Positions 26,117 through 34,602 of a DNA stretch of 64,000 nt are shown here, piece after piece. The DNA comes from Vulcanisaeta moutnovskia 768-28 (GTDB lineage Archaea; Thermoproteota; Thermoprotei; Thermoproteales; Thermocladiaceae). Positions within the stretch are counted from its first letter, which is position 1, and each line of letters begins with the position of its first letter. The stretch lies in the NCBI RefSeq assembly GCF_000190315.1, contig NC_015151.1:2024509-2088508 (forward strand), given 5' to 3'. Position numbers and translations under genes: made by a program. Under the pieces are notes generated by a model, which ran no database searches, was not told where the DNA came from, and worked only from the letters and a program-made list of their open reading frames with translations.

Positions 26117-26788
26117 ATGAGGTTGCCAGTACTTATCATAAACATGAAGGTATACCCTGAGGTACTTGGTAAAAGGGCTCTCGAGCTAGCCAAAGTCGCA
26201 GAGGCCGTGTCTAGGGAATTAGGCGTATCAATTGCAGTCGCCCCACCAGTCACTGAGCTTAGGCTTGTGGCTGAGAGCGTGGGGATACCCGTTTATGCAC
26301 AGGGTGCCGACTCAGTCGAGCCTGGGGCTAGGACTGGCCATGTACCACTTGAGTTCGTTAAGGAGACTGGGGCTTCGGGGGTAATACTTAACCATAGTGA
26401 GAATAGGTTGTTACTTAACGACCTTGGTTGGCTCGTTAGTAGGGCAAAGAGCCTTGGTCTGGAGACCCTCGTGTGCGCGCCTGACCCATACACAAGCGCT
26501 GCTGCCGCGGCCCTGGAGCCAACGGCTGTGGCTGTTGAGCCGCCTGAGCTCATTGGTACAGGTAAGGCTGTGAGTAGGGAGAAGCCTGACGTCATTGTGA
26601 AGACCGTGGGGCTCATCAAGAGGGTTAACCCAGGCATTCCCGTGATTACGGGAGCCGGTATTGAAAACTACGAAGATGTTAAGAAGGCCCTAGAGCTTGG
26701 CACGCAGGGTGTATTGGTTGCGAGCGCAATTGTTAGGGCTAGGGATTGGAGACAGAAGATTATGGAGCTTGCGAAGGCTTTACACTAG
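26117..26788 (+). CDS. tpiA: Triosephosphate isomerase, archaeal short type
   Basis: This 223-residue enzyme interconverts glyceraldehyde 3-phosphate and dihydroxyacetone phosphate. The archaeal catalytic residues are visible: Lys in INMKVYPE near residue 12, His in LNHSENR near 93 and Glu in [11 protein letters not shown] near 140. The phosphate loop [13 protein letters not shown] follows. Its short length is typical of tetrameric archaeal TIM. A TATA-like AGTAATTTAATAAG lies upstream. A hairpin followed by a T run lies just downstream. Confidence 0.96.
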   Translation: MRLPVLIINMKVYPEVLGKRALELAKVAEAVSRELGVSIAVAPPVTELRLVAESVGIPVYAQGADSVEPGARTGHVPLEFVKETGASGVILNHSENRLLLNDLGWLVSRAKSLGLETLVCAPDPYTSAAAAALEPTAVAVEPPELIGTGKAVSREKPDVIVKTVGLIKRVNPGIPVITGAGIENYEDVKKALELGTQGVLVASAIVRARDWRQKIMELAKALH

Positions 26789-26814
26789 AGTAGTAATTAG
26801 CTATGTTCATTTCG

Positions 26815-26848
26815 GTTCCGCAACGAAACTTAGGGCGCGGAACTTTTT
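26815..26848 (+). terminator. Hairpin with T run after tpiA
   Basis: GTTCCGC (26815-26821) and GCGGAAC (26837-26843) form a 7-bp stem with a 15-nt loop, directly followed by TTTTT. It lies 26 nt after the tpiA stop and could end that transcript; archaeal termination mainly needs the T run. Confidence 0.45.
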
Positions 26849-26927
26849 CCTGCTGTTAGAGAAAAATGAGTAATTGCCGTTAATTTTATGATGATTATGA
26901 TTTTTATAACCATGAATGTGCGTCCTT

Positions 26928-29642
26928 TTAACGGTATTTCCTTATTATTTGCCTAAGTACGTACTGTAGTATACCTCCGTTCAGGAAGTACTGAACCTCC
27001 ATTGGCGTATCAAGTCTCACAAGCAACTTTGTCTTTATGACCTTGCCATCGGGCTTATGCACGACTAATTCAACGGTTTGCCTAGGCTTTAATCCCTGGG
27101 ATAGTCCTATTATGTCGAATGTCTCGTCGCCCGTTATACCAAGCTTGTCCGCATCCTCACCTTCCATGAACTGGAGCGGTAGTATGCCCATCTCTACGAG
27201 GTTACTCCTGTGTATCCTCTCGAAACTCTTTGCAATAACTGCCTTTATGCCCAGAAGCTTCGGGCCCTTAGCCGCCCAGTCCCTTGAGCTACCGGCACCG
27301 TAAGTCTGCCCAGCCAGTATTATTAATGGTACATGTTCCTCCTTATACTTCATGGCAGCATCAAACACTGTCATTAATTGGCCATCAGGCCAGTGAATTG
27401 TATATCCACCCTCAATTACTTTACCACCTATCTTGTTTCTAACACCTTTGTTCCAGAATGCGCCCCTTACCATTACCTCCCAATTACCCCTTCTGGTGCC
27501 GAATGTGTTAAAATCACTGGGCTTTACCCCGAGTGACAATAGATATTTACCAGCCGGTGAGTCCACCGGTATTGAGCCTGCTGGCGATATGTGATCCGTG
27601 GTTATGCTATCGCCGAGTATTAATAATGCCCTTGCGCCAATTATATCCTTAACCTCAACAAGCTTGTTTGGTTCAAAGTCATCAAAGAATGGTGGTCTCC
27701 TTATGTAGGTGTTCTTTGGATTCCATTGGTATAGGTCACCGCTCGGTGCCTTTAGTGTATTCCACTCATCAGGTACTAAGTCACCGATCTTTGTATACTT
27801 CTCCACAAACTCATCTGGAGTCACGTACCTCTCCACATAGCTCCTGACCTCATCATCACCAGGCCACAGATCCCTTAGGTATATTGGCTTGCCATCATTT
27901 GTATATGTTACTGGATCCTTTGTTAGGTCCTTATTAACTGTGCCGGCAAGAGCGTAGATCACCACCATTGGTGGTGACGCTAGGTAATTAGCCCTAACAT
28001 CTGGGTGTACCCTATTTTCGAAGTTTCTATTGCCTGAAAGTATAGCGGCAGCTATCAAGTCATTATTCCTAATCGCGCTTAGTACTGGTTCGGGTAATGG
28101 ACCTGTGTTGCCTATGCATACCATGCATCCAAAGCCAGTTACATAGAACCCAATCTTCTCTAGGTATTGAAGTAAACCAGCTCTCCTTAGGTATTCATCA
28201 ACGACTCTAGAGCCTGGAGCGAGCACGGTCTTCACGTAGGGTGGGGGCGAAATGCCTAGTTCCACAGCCCTCTTAGCGATTAAGCCAGCCGCTATTAATA
28301 GGTATGGATTACTTGTGTTTGTGCAGCTTGTTATTGCTGCTATGGCCACAAACCCATCTTCAAGCTCCACCTTCTTTCCATCAATCTCTATAACAACTTT
28401 CCTCCTACCACTAGTGTTCTTCTTCTTGTTCCTATCCTCAATAATAGATTCAAGGCTCTTAGGGACATCGCTCAACGACCTTCTTTGCCATGGTAGTGAT
28501 GGACCAGCCAGATTAGGTTCAATTGTGGACAAGTCAATACTAATTATCTGGCTATACTCAATGTCGCCTTCCTTTAATACGCCAAATACACCTTGCTCCA
28601 TGAAGTACTTCTCCACTAGGGATATTAACCATTCATCTCTTCCGGTGAGCCTTAGATATGCCAATGTTTGATCATCAACTGGGAACAAGCCGGTAGTTGC
28701 GCCATACTCAGGGGCCATGTTGGCTATGGTGGCCCTATCAGGAACTGGTAACTCCTTAACACCTTCACCAAAGAATTCAACGAACCTATCAACAACATTG
28801 TACTTCCTAAGAGTCTCAGTTATGTGTAGTACTATGTCCGTCGCCGTAACACCAGGTCTTGGTTTACCATATAAATTAACACCAACAACCTGTGGTGGAA
28901 GTACAGCTATTGGTTGACCAAGGAGTGCAGCCTCAGCCTCAACGCCACCAACGCCCCAGCCAACAACGCCAAGTCCATTAATCATTGTTGTGTGGGAGTC
29001 CATACCGACCACGGTATCGAAGTACGCAAGTCTCTCGTTATGTTCAAGGTCCTCCGTCATCACAACCCTGGCGATATGTTCAAGGTGCACTTGATGTATG
29101 ATGCCAGTGCCCGGTGGGAAGACCCTGAAGTTCCTGAAGGCGTTTTGAGCCCACTTAAGGAACTCATACCTCTCCGCATTCCTCTCAACCTCAAGCTTAA
29201 TGTTTAGCCTAACGGAGTCAGGCCTACCCCAGTAGTCGGCCTGTACGCTATGGTCTATGATTAAGTCCGTCGGTACCTGCGGATTAATGACCTTTGGGTC
29301 AATACCGTACTTAGCCACTATCTCCCTCATCACGGCTAAGTCAACTAGGGCAGGTACTCCCGTGTAGTCCTGCATTAAGACCCTGGCAACCTTTATTGGG
29401 ACCTCCTTAGTACCTGGATTCTTCGGGTTCCAATGCAGTAAATTCTCAATATCTTCCTCAGTAATTGCCTGCCCATCGTAATTCCTGAGCAGGTTCTCTA
29501 TGAAGACCTTAATCGTGTATGGGAACCTGGCAATGTCAAAGCCCTCTCTCTCAAGTGCCTTCAATGAGTAATAGCGAACCTTGATGCCACCAACATCCAT
29601 TACGCTCAAAGTATTCCATAAATTGGGTAGGTTCTTGGCCAC
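26928..29642 (-). CDS. acnA: Aconitate hydratase (AcnA type)
   Basis: This 904-residue aconitase A converts citrate to isocitrate in the citrate cycle. The [4Fe-4S] ligands are visible: Cys in ITSCTNTSNP and the Cys pair GCMVCIGNTG further on. The swivel domain at the C-terminus has the motifs LLILGDSITTDHISPAG and QTYGAGSSRDWAAKG. The size equals the family norm. Start is the GTG at 29642, with a TATA-like element at 29672-29683. It converges on tpiA and lies head to tail with a secreted protein. The central carbon genes here are not an operon. Confidence 0.97.
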   Translation of the reverse strand: MAKNLPNLWNTLSVMDVGGIKVRYYSLKALEREGFDIARFPYTIKVFIENLLRNYDGQAITEEDIENLLHWNPKNPGTKEVPIKVARVLMQDYTGVPALVDLAVMREIVAKYGIDPKVINPQVPTDLIIDHSVQADYWGRPDSVRLNIKLEVERNAERYEFLKWAQNAFRNFRVFPPGTGIIHQVHLEHIARVVMTEDLEHNERLAYFDTVVGMDSHTTMINGLGVVGWGVGGVEAEAALLGQPIAVLPPQVVGVNLYGKPRPGVTATDIVLHITETLRKYNVVDRFVEFFGEGVKELPVPDRATIANMAPEYGATTGLFPVDDQTLAYLRLTGRDEWLISLVEKYFMEQGVFGVLKEGDIEYSQIISIDLSTIEPNLAGPSLPWQRRSLSDVPKSLESIIEDRNKKKNTSGRRKVVIEIDGKKVELEDGFVAIAAITSCTNTSNPYLLIAAGLIAKRAVELGISPPPYVKTVLAPGSRVVDEYLRRAGLLQYLEKIGFYVTGFGCMVCIGNTGPLPEPVLSAIRNNDLIAAAILSGNRNFENRVHPDVRANYLASPPMVVIYALAGTVNKDLTKDPVTYTNDGKPIYLRDLWPGDDEVRSYVERYVTPDEFVEKYTKIGDLVPDEWNTLKAPSGDLYQWNPKNTYIRRPPFFDDFEPNKLVEVKDIIGARALLILGDSITTDHISPAGSIPVDSPAGKYLLSLGVKPSDFNTFGTRRGNWEVMVRGAFWNKGVRNKIGGKVIEGGYTIHWPDGQLMTVFDAAMKYKEEHVPLIILAGQTYGAGSSRDWAAKGPKLLGIKAVIAKSFERIHRSNLVEMGILPLQFMEGEDADKLGITGDETFDIIGLSQGLKPRQTVELVVHKPDGKVIKTKLLVRLDTPMEVQYFLNGGILQYVLRQIIRKYR

Positions 29643-29695
29643 GAGGGTATAATTAATTCATGTGATTTTTAATATTTGCCCTTTAATTAACGGGA

Positions 29696-31138
29696 TTACC
29701 TTGCGAATTGATTATAGCCAGAGGCATTGACGTTATAGTACGTTAGATCCCAGGTTGGTGGTGCGCTTAATTCGAATGGTGTCATGTAGTTTGCCGGTAA
29801 CGTCTTAGTTGTTTCGTTTAGGAATGTTACCTGTATGTCGAACATTGTACCATTAAATATATAATCATATATTGGGTACTTAGTGTATGCGTACTGGAAC
29901 TCGAGTTGTGTATATGTGGCGTAGAACGGTGTTCCACTATATGGTATCTCATGTACCCAGAGTTGATCTGTGTTATAGTCATAAACCTCAAAAATTATCT
30001 CCTTGGTGCTCATATTGTAATAAATCATTAACCTTAGTAATGTGTTATTGGGTGTTTGTATGCCAGGCAATACTGCGGGATTCATCGTTGTCTCGTTAAA
30101 GTAATAATGAGCAAAGCAATTTTTACCGGGTACGTACCAAGGCGCAATCGTACCATTCGGGTCAAGGTCAACCCCTATTTGGAAGAAGCCGACACAAGAT
30201 GACCTGGTGGCTCCGTAGTAATTCATGGCATTTATTTGAAAGCTCAATATACCAACCTGTGGCGTGTTCCAGTACCTAAGTAGTACGAGTGCAGTTAAGT
30301 TATAAAATGGTGGTAGTAAGGTAGTGAGTAGGCCTGATCCCTGCCCATAACCCTCCATATTATTATACTTCTGCAGGTATATTGGTATCTCGAGGCTTGT
30401 GACTATAATGTCCGTGTAATAAACAGTCCCGCTGGTGGTGTTTATGACCGCCGTGTAGTAATTACCTGCATCAGGAACAGAAACCTCAAATGGGGGTTCA
30501 TCAGTCTGATCAACAAATACCTGCATAACCCAACCAGCGGTTTTATTATACGGTGTGCTGGCATTGAATACGTTAACCATTATGAAGACCCAACCAGGTG
30601 GGTAAAGCGCATTTGATAGGCTTAATAAGGGAACCACAGGCTTTAAGTCCGTTAGGTTTGGGCCAGCCCACACATAACCATTAGCAATACCAACTATGGC
30701 GACTGGTTCATAATTACTATTCACTAAACCAAAGAATCCACTACCACCATCACCGTAATAAATCGCCACCTGGAAGGATAGGAATTGATCACCCCTAACT
30801 ATTAATGATGGATTAACAATATCAATCTGAGGTTCGCCATTTAAGGCCGTAGACTCCAGTGCAGGTTCGCCCCAGTAGTTGGGTTGCGTAACTATTACTG
30901 GCGCTTGCCCATTAATGCTTATCCACCCATAATAACTGGGTGGTTCATTCACGTTCTCAAAGTTAGATACATAGGTAAAGGCGCCAACAAGTGATGCGGC
31001 AGGTGCCAGTCTTGGTAAGGGTTTATGTACATGGGTGTAATCATGTTGTGATAAGAAGGTATTTGCTGTCAGTGTTATTGTTAGTATTATCGCCATCATT
31101 ATCATAATTTTTATGGTTTTCCAGTTACCCTTTGTCAT
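29696..31138 (-). CDS. Large secreted or surface-anchored protein B
   Basis: This 480-residue exported protein begins with a basic stretch and a hydrophobic segment (about residues 9-28, rich in Ile, Met and Thr) that is a signal peptide or anchor. The body is beta-rich, with about ten NxS/T sites and Tyr, Asn and Thr in abundance. Two Cys near residues 320 and 347 may pair. ANYYTAVIN-type strands and a tail rich in aromatic residues are seen, but no known domain. It is similar in style to protein A at 24310 and lies just downstream of acnA on the same strand, 53 nt away. Confidence 0.75.
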   Translation of the reverse strand: MTKGNWKTIKIMIMMAIILTITLTANTFLSQHDYTHVHKPLPRLAPAASLVGAFTYVSNFENVNEPPSYYGWISINGQAPVIVTQPNYWGEPALESTALNGEPQIDIVNPSLIVRGDQFLSFQVAIYYGDGGSGFFGLVNSNYEPVAIVGIANGYVWAGPNLTDLKPVVPLLSLSNALYPPGWVFIMVNVFNASTPYNKTAGWVMQVFVDQTDEPPFEVSVPDAGNYYTAVINTTSGTVYYTDIIVTSLEIPIYLQKYNNMEGYGQGSGLLTTLLPPFYNLTALVLLRYWNTPQVGILSFQINAMNYYGATRSSCVGFFQIGVDLDPNGTIAPWYVPGKNCFAHYYFNETTMNPAVLPGIQTPNNTLLRLMIYYNMSTKEIIFEVYDYNTDQLWVHEIPYSGTPFYATYTQLEFQYAYTKYPIYDYIFNGTMFDIQVTFLNETTKTLPANYMTPFELSAPPTWDLTYYNVNASGYNQFAR

Positions 31139-31178
31139 AAAATTAAGTTATTGCTAATTAGTATTTAAATTTTATTAG

Positions 31179-31877
31179 TCATTCACCAATAATGGACCTC
31201 TCCTCAGCGGTGACCTCCTCCTCTGAGTCAACGTGCAGTCTCCTCGTTTGTATACCGTCGGGTGTTAGTAATACCATTTTCACTGAGGCTCCATCCTCAC
31301 CGAACCTTGTTAGGTACCTAATCAATACCTTGTTGGCCAGTACTATACCTATGTGTTGTGTCTTACCGTTTAATGAGACGCTTTGGTGGTAATGCCAGAT
31401 TTCCTTCTTCGTTATTATATTGAATTGTTTAACGATGGAGTCCTTATAATCATCAAGGATTAGGTTATAAATGCTTAATACCCTCCATATTCTCTTTGTT
31501 GGGTTTATTTCCCCGTAAATAATGACCACGGGTCTTTCGGTTCTCTTTTCCTTAACCTTTGATTGGTAAATTGCGGTTATTACAGGTTTTGAATCAAGCA
31601 GTAGTAGGTCCTTAATGAATTGTCTGTACCTAATCACGGCTGCCATGAAAGGCATTAATAACCTAAACCTAAACTCCACACCATTAGGTATCTTCACGCT
31701 ATCGAAATTACAATTATAACAATGAACCCTAACAATGGCTGGCGATGGTTCTATTATCCTCCTTATGAAATCCTGACCTTCCTCAATGAGTTCCTCATTG
31801 TTCACCTTCTTGGATTCATCATTAATAGCCATCAATATTCTATCACTATTATAGAATTTATTAAATTTATGGTTCAT
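31179..31877 (-). CDS. Hypothetical protein with charged C-terminus
   Basis: I do not recognise this 232-residue soluble protein. A helical charged N-terminus (DESKKVNNEELIEEGQDF) is followed by a possible Cys pair (HCYNCNFD, C-x-x-C near residue 53). Then come beta strands (PVVIIYGEINPTKRIWRV) and a tail of Glu residues. The C-x-x-C could bind metal with other ligands, though only two Cys are seen. A bidirectional promoter region with a 15-bp palindrome separates it from the small gene at 31962. Confidence 0.7.
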   Translation of the reverse strand: MNHKFNKFYNSDRILMAINDESKKVNNEELIEEGQDFIRRIIEPSPAIVRVHCYNCNFDSVKIPNGVEFRFRLLMPFMAAVIRYRQFIKDLLLLDSKPVITAIYQSKVKEKRTERPVVIIYGEINPTKRIWRVLSIYNLILDDYKDSIVKQFNIITKKEIWHYHQSVSLNGKTQHIGIVLANKVLIRYLTRFGEDGASVKMVLLTPDGIQTRRLHVDSEEEVTAEERSIIGE

Positions 31878-31903
31878 AATGATAATATTGTTCTATGGAA
31901 AAT

Positions 31904-31918
31904 ATGCAGATTCTGCAT
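31904..31918. promoter_or_regulatory. 15-bp palindrome between divergent genes
   Basis: ATGCAGA and TCTGCAT are perfect inverted arms around a single central T, in the 84-nt gap between two divergent genes. It lies close to the TATA-like element of the rightward gene, so it may be an operator acting on one or both genes. Confidence 0.4.
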
Positions 31919-31961
31919 CTTACAAACTGCTTTTTAATATAATCTATGAAGTATTAATTGT

Positions 31962-32147
31962 ATGATGAGGCATGAATTAAGGAGATACATCACCTATGGG
32001 CAATTAATAATGTGGCCCAGGATTGTTATAAGTGCGAGAAATCACGTTAAGTTGGTGTTATTTAGTAATGCCATAAGTAAGGGTGATGTAAGGAGTATTA
32101 GGTGTACGATGGTCAGGATCTTAAGACAAGAACTCATTGCTCAGTAG
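31962..32147 (+). CDS. Small basic hypothetical protein (61 residues), leaderless
   Basis: The 61-residue protein is basic (about ten Arg and Lys) with a middle hydrophobic strand (RIVISARNHVKLVLF). It has no recognised family. Its promoter supports it: TTTTTAATATA at 31931-31941 is centred 26 nt before the ATG. Its last 14 nt overlap the end of the convergent NAD kinase-like gene. The size and charge suggest a nucleic acid or ribosome binder, but this is guesswork. Confidence 0.5.
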   Translation: MMRHELRRYITYGQLIMWPRIVISARNHVKLVLFSNAISKGDVRSIRCTMVRILRQELIAQ

Positions 32148-33120
32148 ATTTTAATGAATAAACAATAACCTCCTTATTACCCCTAATAATTACCTGCCTC
32201 TGAATTAATCCCTTCCTAATCAAAATACTCAATGCGTTCCTAACAGTCCTACTGGGTAACATTGTCTTCTCAACAATCTCCCTCTGCGTTAACTGACCCT
32301 CGTACTCAAGAATCTTAAGTATGAACTTGGCACTTGGTGGTAGGTCCATATTGGCTAGAAGGCTTACCTTCTTCTCATAACGGCCAATGGCACTCGAGAC
32401 ATTACCAACCCTAATAAGCTTAAGTGGCTTTCCAGGCATTATCTTAGTCTCATTACTCACGTAGGTCCTAATACTGCCGTCTATTATCACCTCAATCCTG
32501 GACCTGGAAATTAGGTCCTTTATGCTAATTACAGAATCGCTGGGTACAATTACTGGTACGCGGGCTAGGTTCGTACTATTAACGGGCACTATCTCAAAGA
32601 CCTGGGCTCTCGAGTGTATTAATGGGCCTCCTGCCGACATTGCGTATGCTGTGGAGCCCGTGGGCGTTGATATTATTAGGCCATCGGCGACATCATGCCA
32701 TAGATACTCATTATTCACGTACAGGCTATACTCAAGGGTTATTGCGCTTTTAGCTGGGAAAATGGCGACCTCATTTATTGCATTTGGTAGTTTCTTCCCT
32801 TTCACGTTCACGGAAAGCCTGAGTATCTCCTCAACATCGTAACTACCACTCACTATCGTCGATAAGGCCTTATCCAGGTTTGCGATGTCCACGGAATTCA
32901 GGAAGCTCAGTCCAAAACCCACGGTGAGGACCGGGCCCTCCCATGAATTTAATTTATGAAGGTTCATGATTATGAACCTATCTGTCCCAATAATACCTAT
33001 AACATCGTAATTACTAACATCATCGCTCAGCTCAGTGACTACATTAAATGATGAGTAATCATTAATTAACTTCTTAACCTCATCAACAACGCTAGGCATT
33101 GTTATCAACAGACCTCTCAT
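32134..33120 (-). CDS. NAD kinase-like protein fused to a winged helix
   Basis: Residues about 1-255 follow the NAD kinase fold: LTVGFGLSFLN (65-75), the NE motif in AINEVAIF (114-121), HDVADGLIISTPTGSTAYA (142-160) with the ligand-binding Asp and Thr residues, and SAGGPLIHS. The GGDG motif that should bind ATP near residue 45 is replaced by IGTDR. Residues about 262-328 are a winged helix-turn-helix with LTQREIVEKTMLPSRTVRNA as recognition region. True NAD kinases make NADP. The missing GGDG and the DNA-binding tail suggest an NAD(P)-sensing regulator instead (inference). Residual kinase activity cannot be excluded. Confidence 0.85.
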   Translation of the reverse strand: MRGLLITMPSVVDEVKKLINDYSSFNVVTELSDDVSNYDVIGIIGTDRFIIMNLHKLNSWEGPVLTVGFGLSFLNSVDIANLDKALSTIVSGSYDVEEILRLSVNVKGKKLPNAINEVAIFPAKSAITLEYSLYVNNEYLWHDVADGLIISTPTGSTAYAMSAGGPLIHSRAQVFEIVPVNSTNLARVPVIVPSDSVISIKDLISRSRIEVIIDGSIRTYVSNETKIMPGKPLKLIRVGNVSSAIGRYEKKVSLLANMDLPPSAKFILKILEYEGQLTQREIVEKTMLPSRTVRNALSILIRKGLIQRQVIIRGNKEVIVYSLKSTEQ

Positions 33121-33214
33121 CTTTGTTAATTATAGAATGCTACAGGAATTTATTTTTTACTATGATTACCTCGATAATGTATGCCTTAAAAATGCGAGTA
33201 ATTAACTATGTAGG

Positions 33215-33466
33215 ATGCTAACAATGATTGTGGGGGTACTTGGACTACTATTCATTGCGGTAGGTTGGGTGCTCGCACTAGGTGATGTGCCACCACTTAG
33301 GTTAACAATACCATACTTAATAGGCAGCGCCCTACTGACGGCATACTCAGCACTTAATTGGAACCTCATATTCCTAGTATTAAATGGTGCCGCAACAATC
33401 CTCTCAGCCATTAATCTAATAAGGAGGATTAGAATAAGTAAGGTTAATGTTGAAGATCATGGATAA
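33215..33466 (+). CDS. Small membrane protein (83 residues)
   Basis: Three hydrophobic segments fill this 83-residue protein (about 1-22, 27-44 and 48-67), ending with a basic cytosolic tail LIRRIRISK. No family is recognised, although the pattern resembles small CBU_0592-type membrane proteins. It is divergent from the NAD kinase-like gene, and its last 51 nt overlap the convergent gene at 33416. Confidence 0.55.
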   Translation: MLTMIVGVLGLLFIAVGWVLALGDVPPLRLTIPYLIGSALLTAYSALNWNLIFLVLNGAATILSAINLIRRIRISKVNVEDHG

Positions 33467-33997
33467 TGCCATAAGCTCAAGCACTAAATCACCCTTTGCA
33501 ATGTATATATCACCACCATTACTTAATAACAAAGTTATTAATGAATCAAGAATCAGCGTCCCTCTGGCAGTACCCCTACCTAACGCTACTGTGCATTTAC
33601 CTTCACCAGTATTTAGCACTGTGATTGTATATATTGAACCAGGGATTACCCGGTCCTTAACAATTACCTCGGTCATACCAATAGTGCTAACCACCTCGGT
33701 TTTAGCAAGGCCTAGTAATGATAATGCCTCATCAATACTCCTCGTATTACCAATTCTTTTAACGAGATTTATTATGGTTGATAATATGCCCCTTGCAGTG
33801 CCCCTTTGAATAGGTATTGTTTCTCCATAGGGTAGTAGGGATATGACGACGGAGCCTTTAGCCATGCATGGATTACTTACAGAAATTATAACACTATGTG
33901 GAGGCACATTACAATCATTAACCCTAACGATATCCTCATCTAACTCTTTAACTACATCAATCAACCACTGAGGCGGTTCGCCAAATACATAGATCAA
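33416..33997 (-). CDS. Hypothetical protein
   Basis: I do not recognise this 193-residue soluble alpha/beta protein. It starts MIYVFGEPPQWLIDVV like a Rossmann-type strand and helix. Later come a repeated RGTARGxL motif (QRGTARGILST near residue 64 and GRGTARGTLIL near 144) and the sequence TITVLNTGEGKCTVALG. The repeated RGTARG is notable and could be a phosphate-binding loop in two halves. It precedes rpoL by position on the same strand with 43 nt between, which may hint at co-transcription. Confidence 0.72.
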   Translation of the reverse strand: MIYVFGEPPQWLIDVVKELDEDIVRVNDCNVPPHSVIISVSNPCMAKGSVVISLLPYGETIPIQRGTARGILSTIINLVKRIGNTRSIDEALSLLGLAKTEVVSTIGMTEVIVKDRVIPGSIYTITVLNTGEGKCTVALGRGTARGTLILDSLITLLLSNGGDIYIAKGDLVLELMALSMIFNINLTYSNPPY

Positions 33998-34040
33998 TGA
34001 TGGACCACCACCCTTAATTATTTTAATCGCCCTGAGGCAT

Positions 34041-34316
34041 TTACGGTGATCCTAAAAATCCCTTCTCTAGCTCCTCAACGTCCTTTAATATTTCATTTAC
34101 TGCCTCCTTAATAACATCAAGTGGTGGTTTTCCCTTGGTCTTTATCCTAAACCGAACATTCTGTGTCAATGGATGGTCTACATCATACATCGCATACTCA
34201 ACATCAGGTCTCTTGAGTAAGTACTCAATCAACGGCGCGAATAACGTGTATGTTTCACCCTGGACAACAGCCTCTAGGTAGTTGTCCTCAGCCTTAACAA
34301 TACTTATTTTAATCAC
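34041..34316 (-). CDS. rpoL: DNA-directed RNA polymerase subunit L
   Basis: The 91-residue protein is the archaeal Rpb11/RpoL, partner of subunit D in RNA polymerase assembly. The conserved features are KAEDNYLEAVVQGETYTLFAPLI at the start, the Asp-Val-Asp-His-Pro-Leu stretch near residue 45, and the C-terminal helix DVIKEAVNEILKDVEELEKGF. Length matches the family. Gene upstream on its strand is the candidate sRNA region. It is translated before the hypothetical gene at 33416. Confidence 0.95.
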   Translation of the reverse strand: MIKISIVKAEDNYLEAVVQGETYTLFAPLIEYLLKRPDVEYAMYDVDHPLTQNVRFRIKTKGKPPLDVIKEAVNEILKDVEELEKGFLGSP

Positions 34317-34602
34317 GAATTCACTGTGGAATAGGTAGTAAAATAAAAGCTTTAGCTCTAGCTTAAAAATAATACATTGAGCATATATCTAAGTGATGAC
34401 AACCCCCGGAACTGACATCGAGTGAAGAATTCACGTACCGGCTGACTTTATTCACTTTTGATGCTTCTAATTTTAGCTTCACAAGGCTTCACTTCAAATA
34501 CCGTTTTCAAAAATAGATAATATCAATAAGTCCAATAGCACTTATAGTACTTACTAGTTAATAATAATTATTATACCATAAGGAACAACTCTTAATTTAG
34601 CA
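34317..34602. other. Intergenic stretch carrying C/D sRNA 3
   Basis: This 286-nt gap between rpoL and the surface protein holds a TATA-like element at 34361-34370, a guide RNA at 34393-34445 and an AT-rich promoter for the rightward gene near 34566-34577. Nothing else is seen. Confidence 0.6.
34393..34445 (+). ncRNA. Candidate C/D box sRNA 3
   Basis: The boxes are: C box GTGATGA (34393-34399), 12-nt guide CAACCCCCGGAA, D' CTGA (34412-34415), 6-nt spacer, C' GTGAAGA (34422-34428), 13-nt guide ATTCACGTACCGG, and D box CTGA (34442-34445). A TATA-like GCTTAAAAAT (34361-34370) is centred about 26 nt upstream. From memory of conserved rRNA, the second guide is complementary over about ten bases to CGGUACGUGA in the 23S domain V, near the peptidyl-transferase centre. 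This makes it the best-supported target here. Confidence 0.75.
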
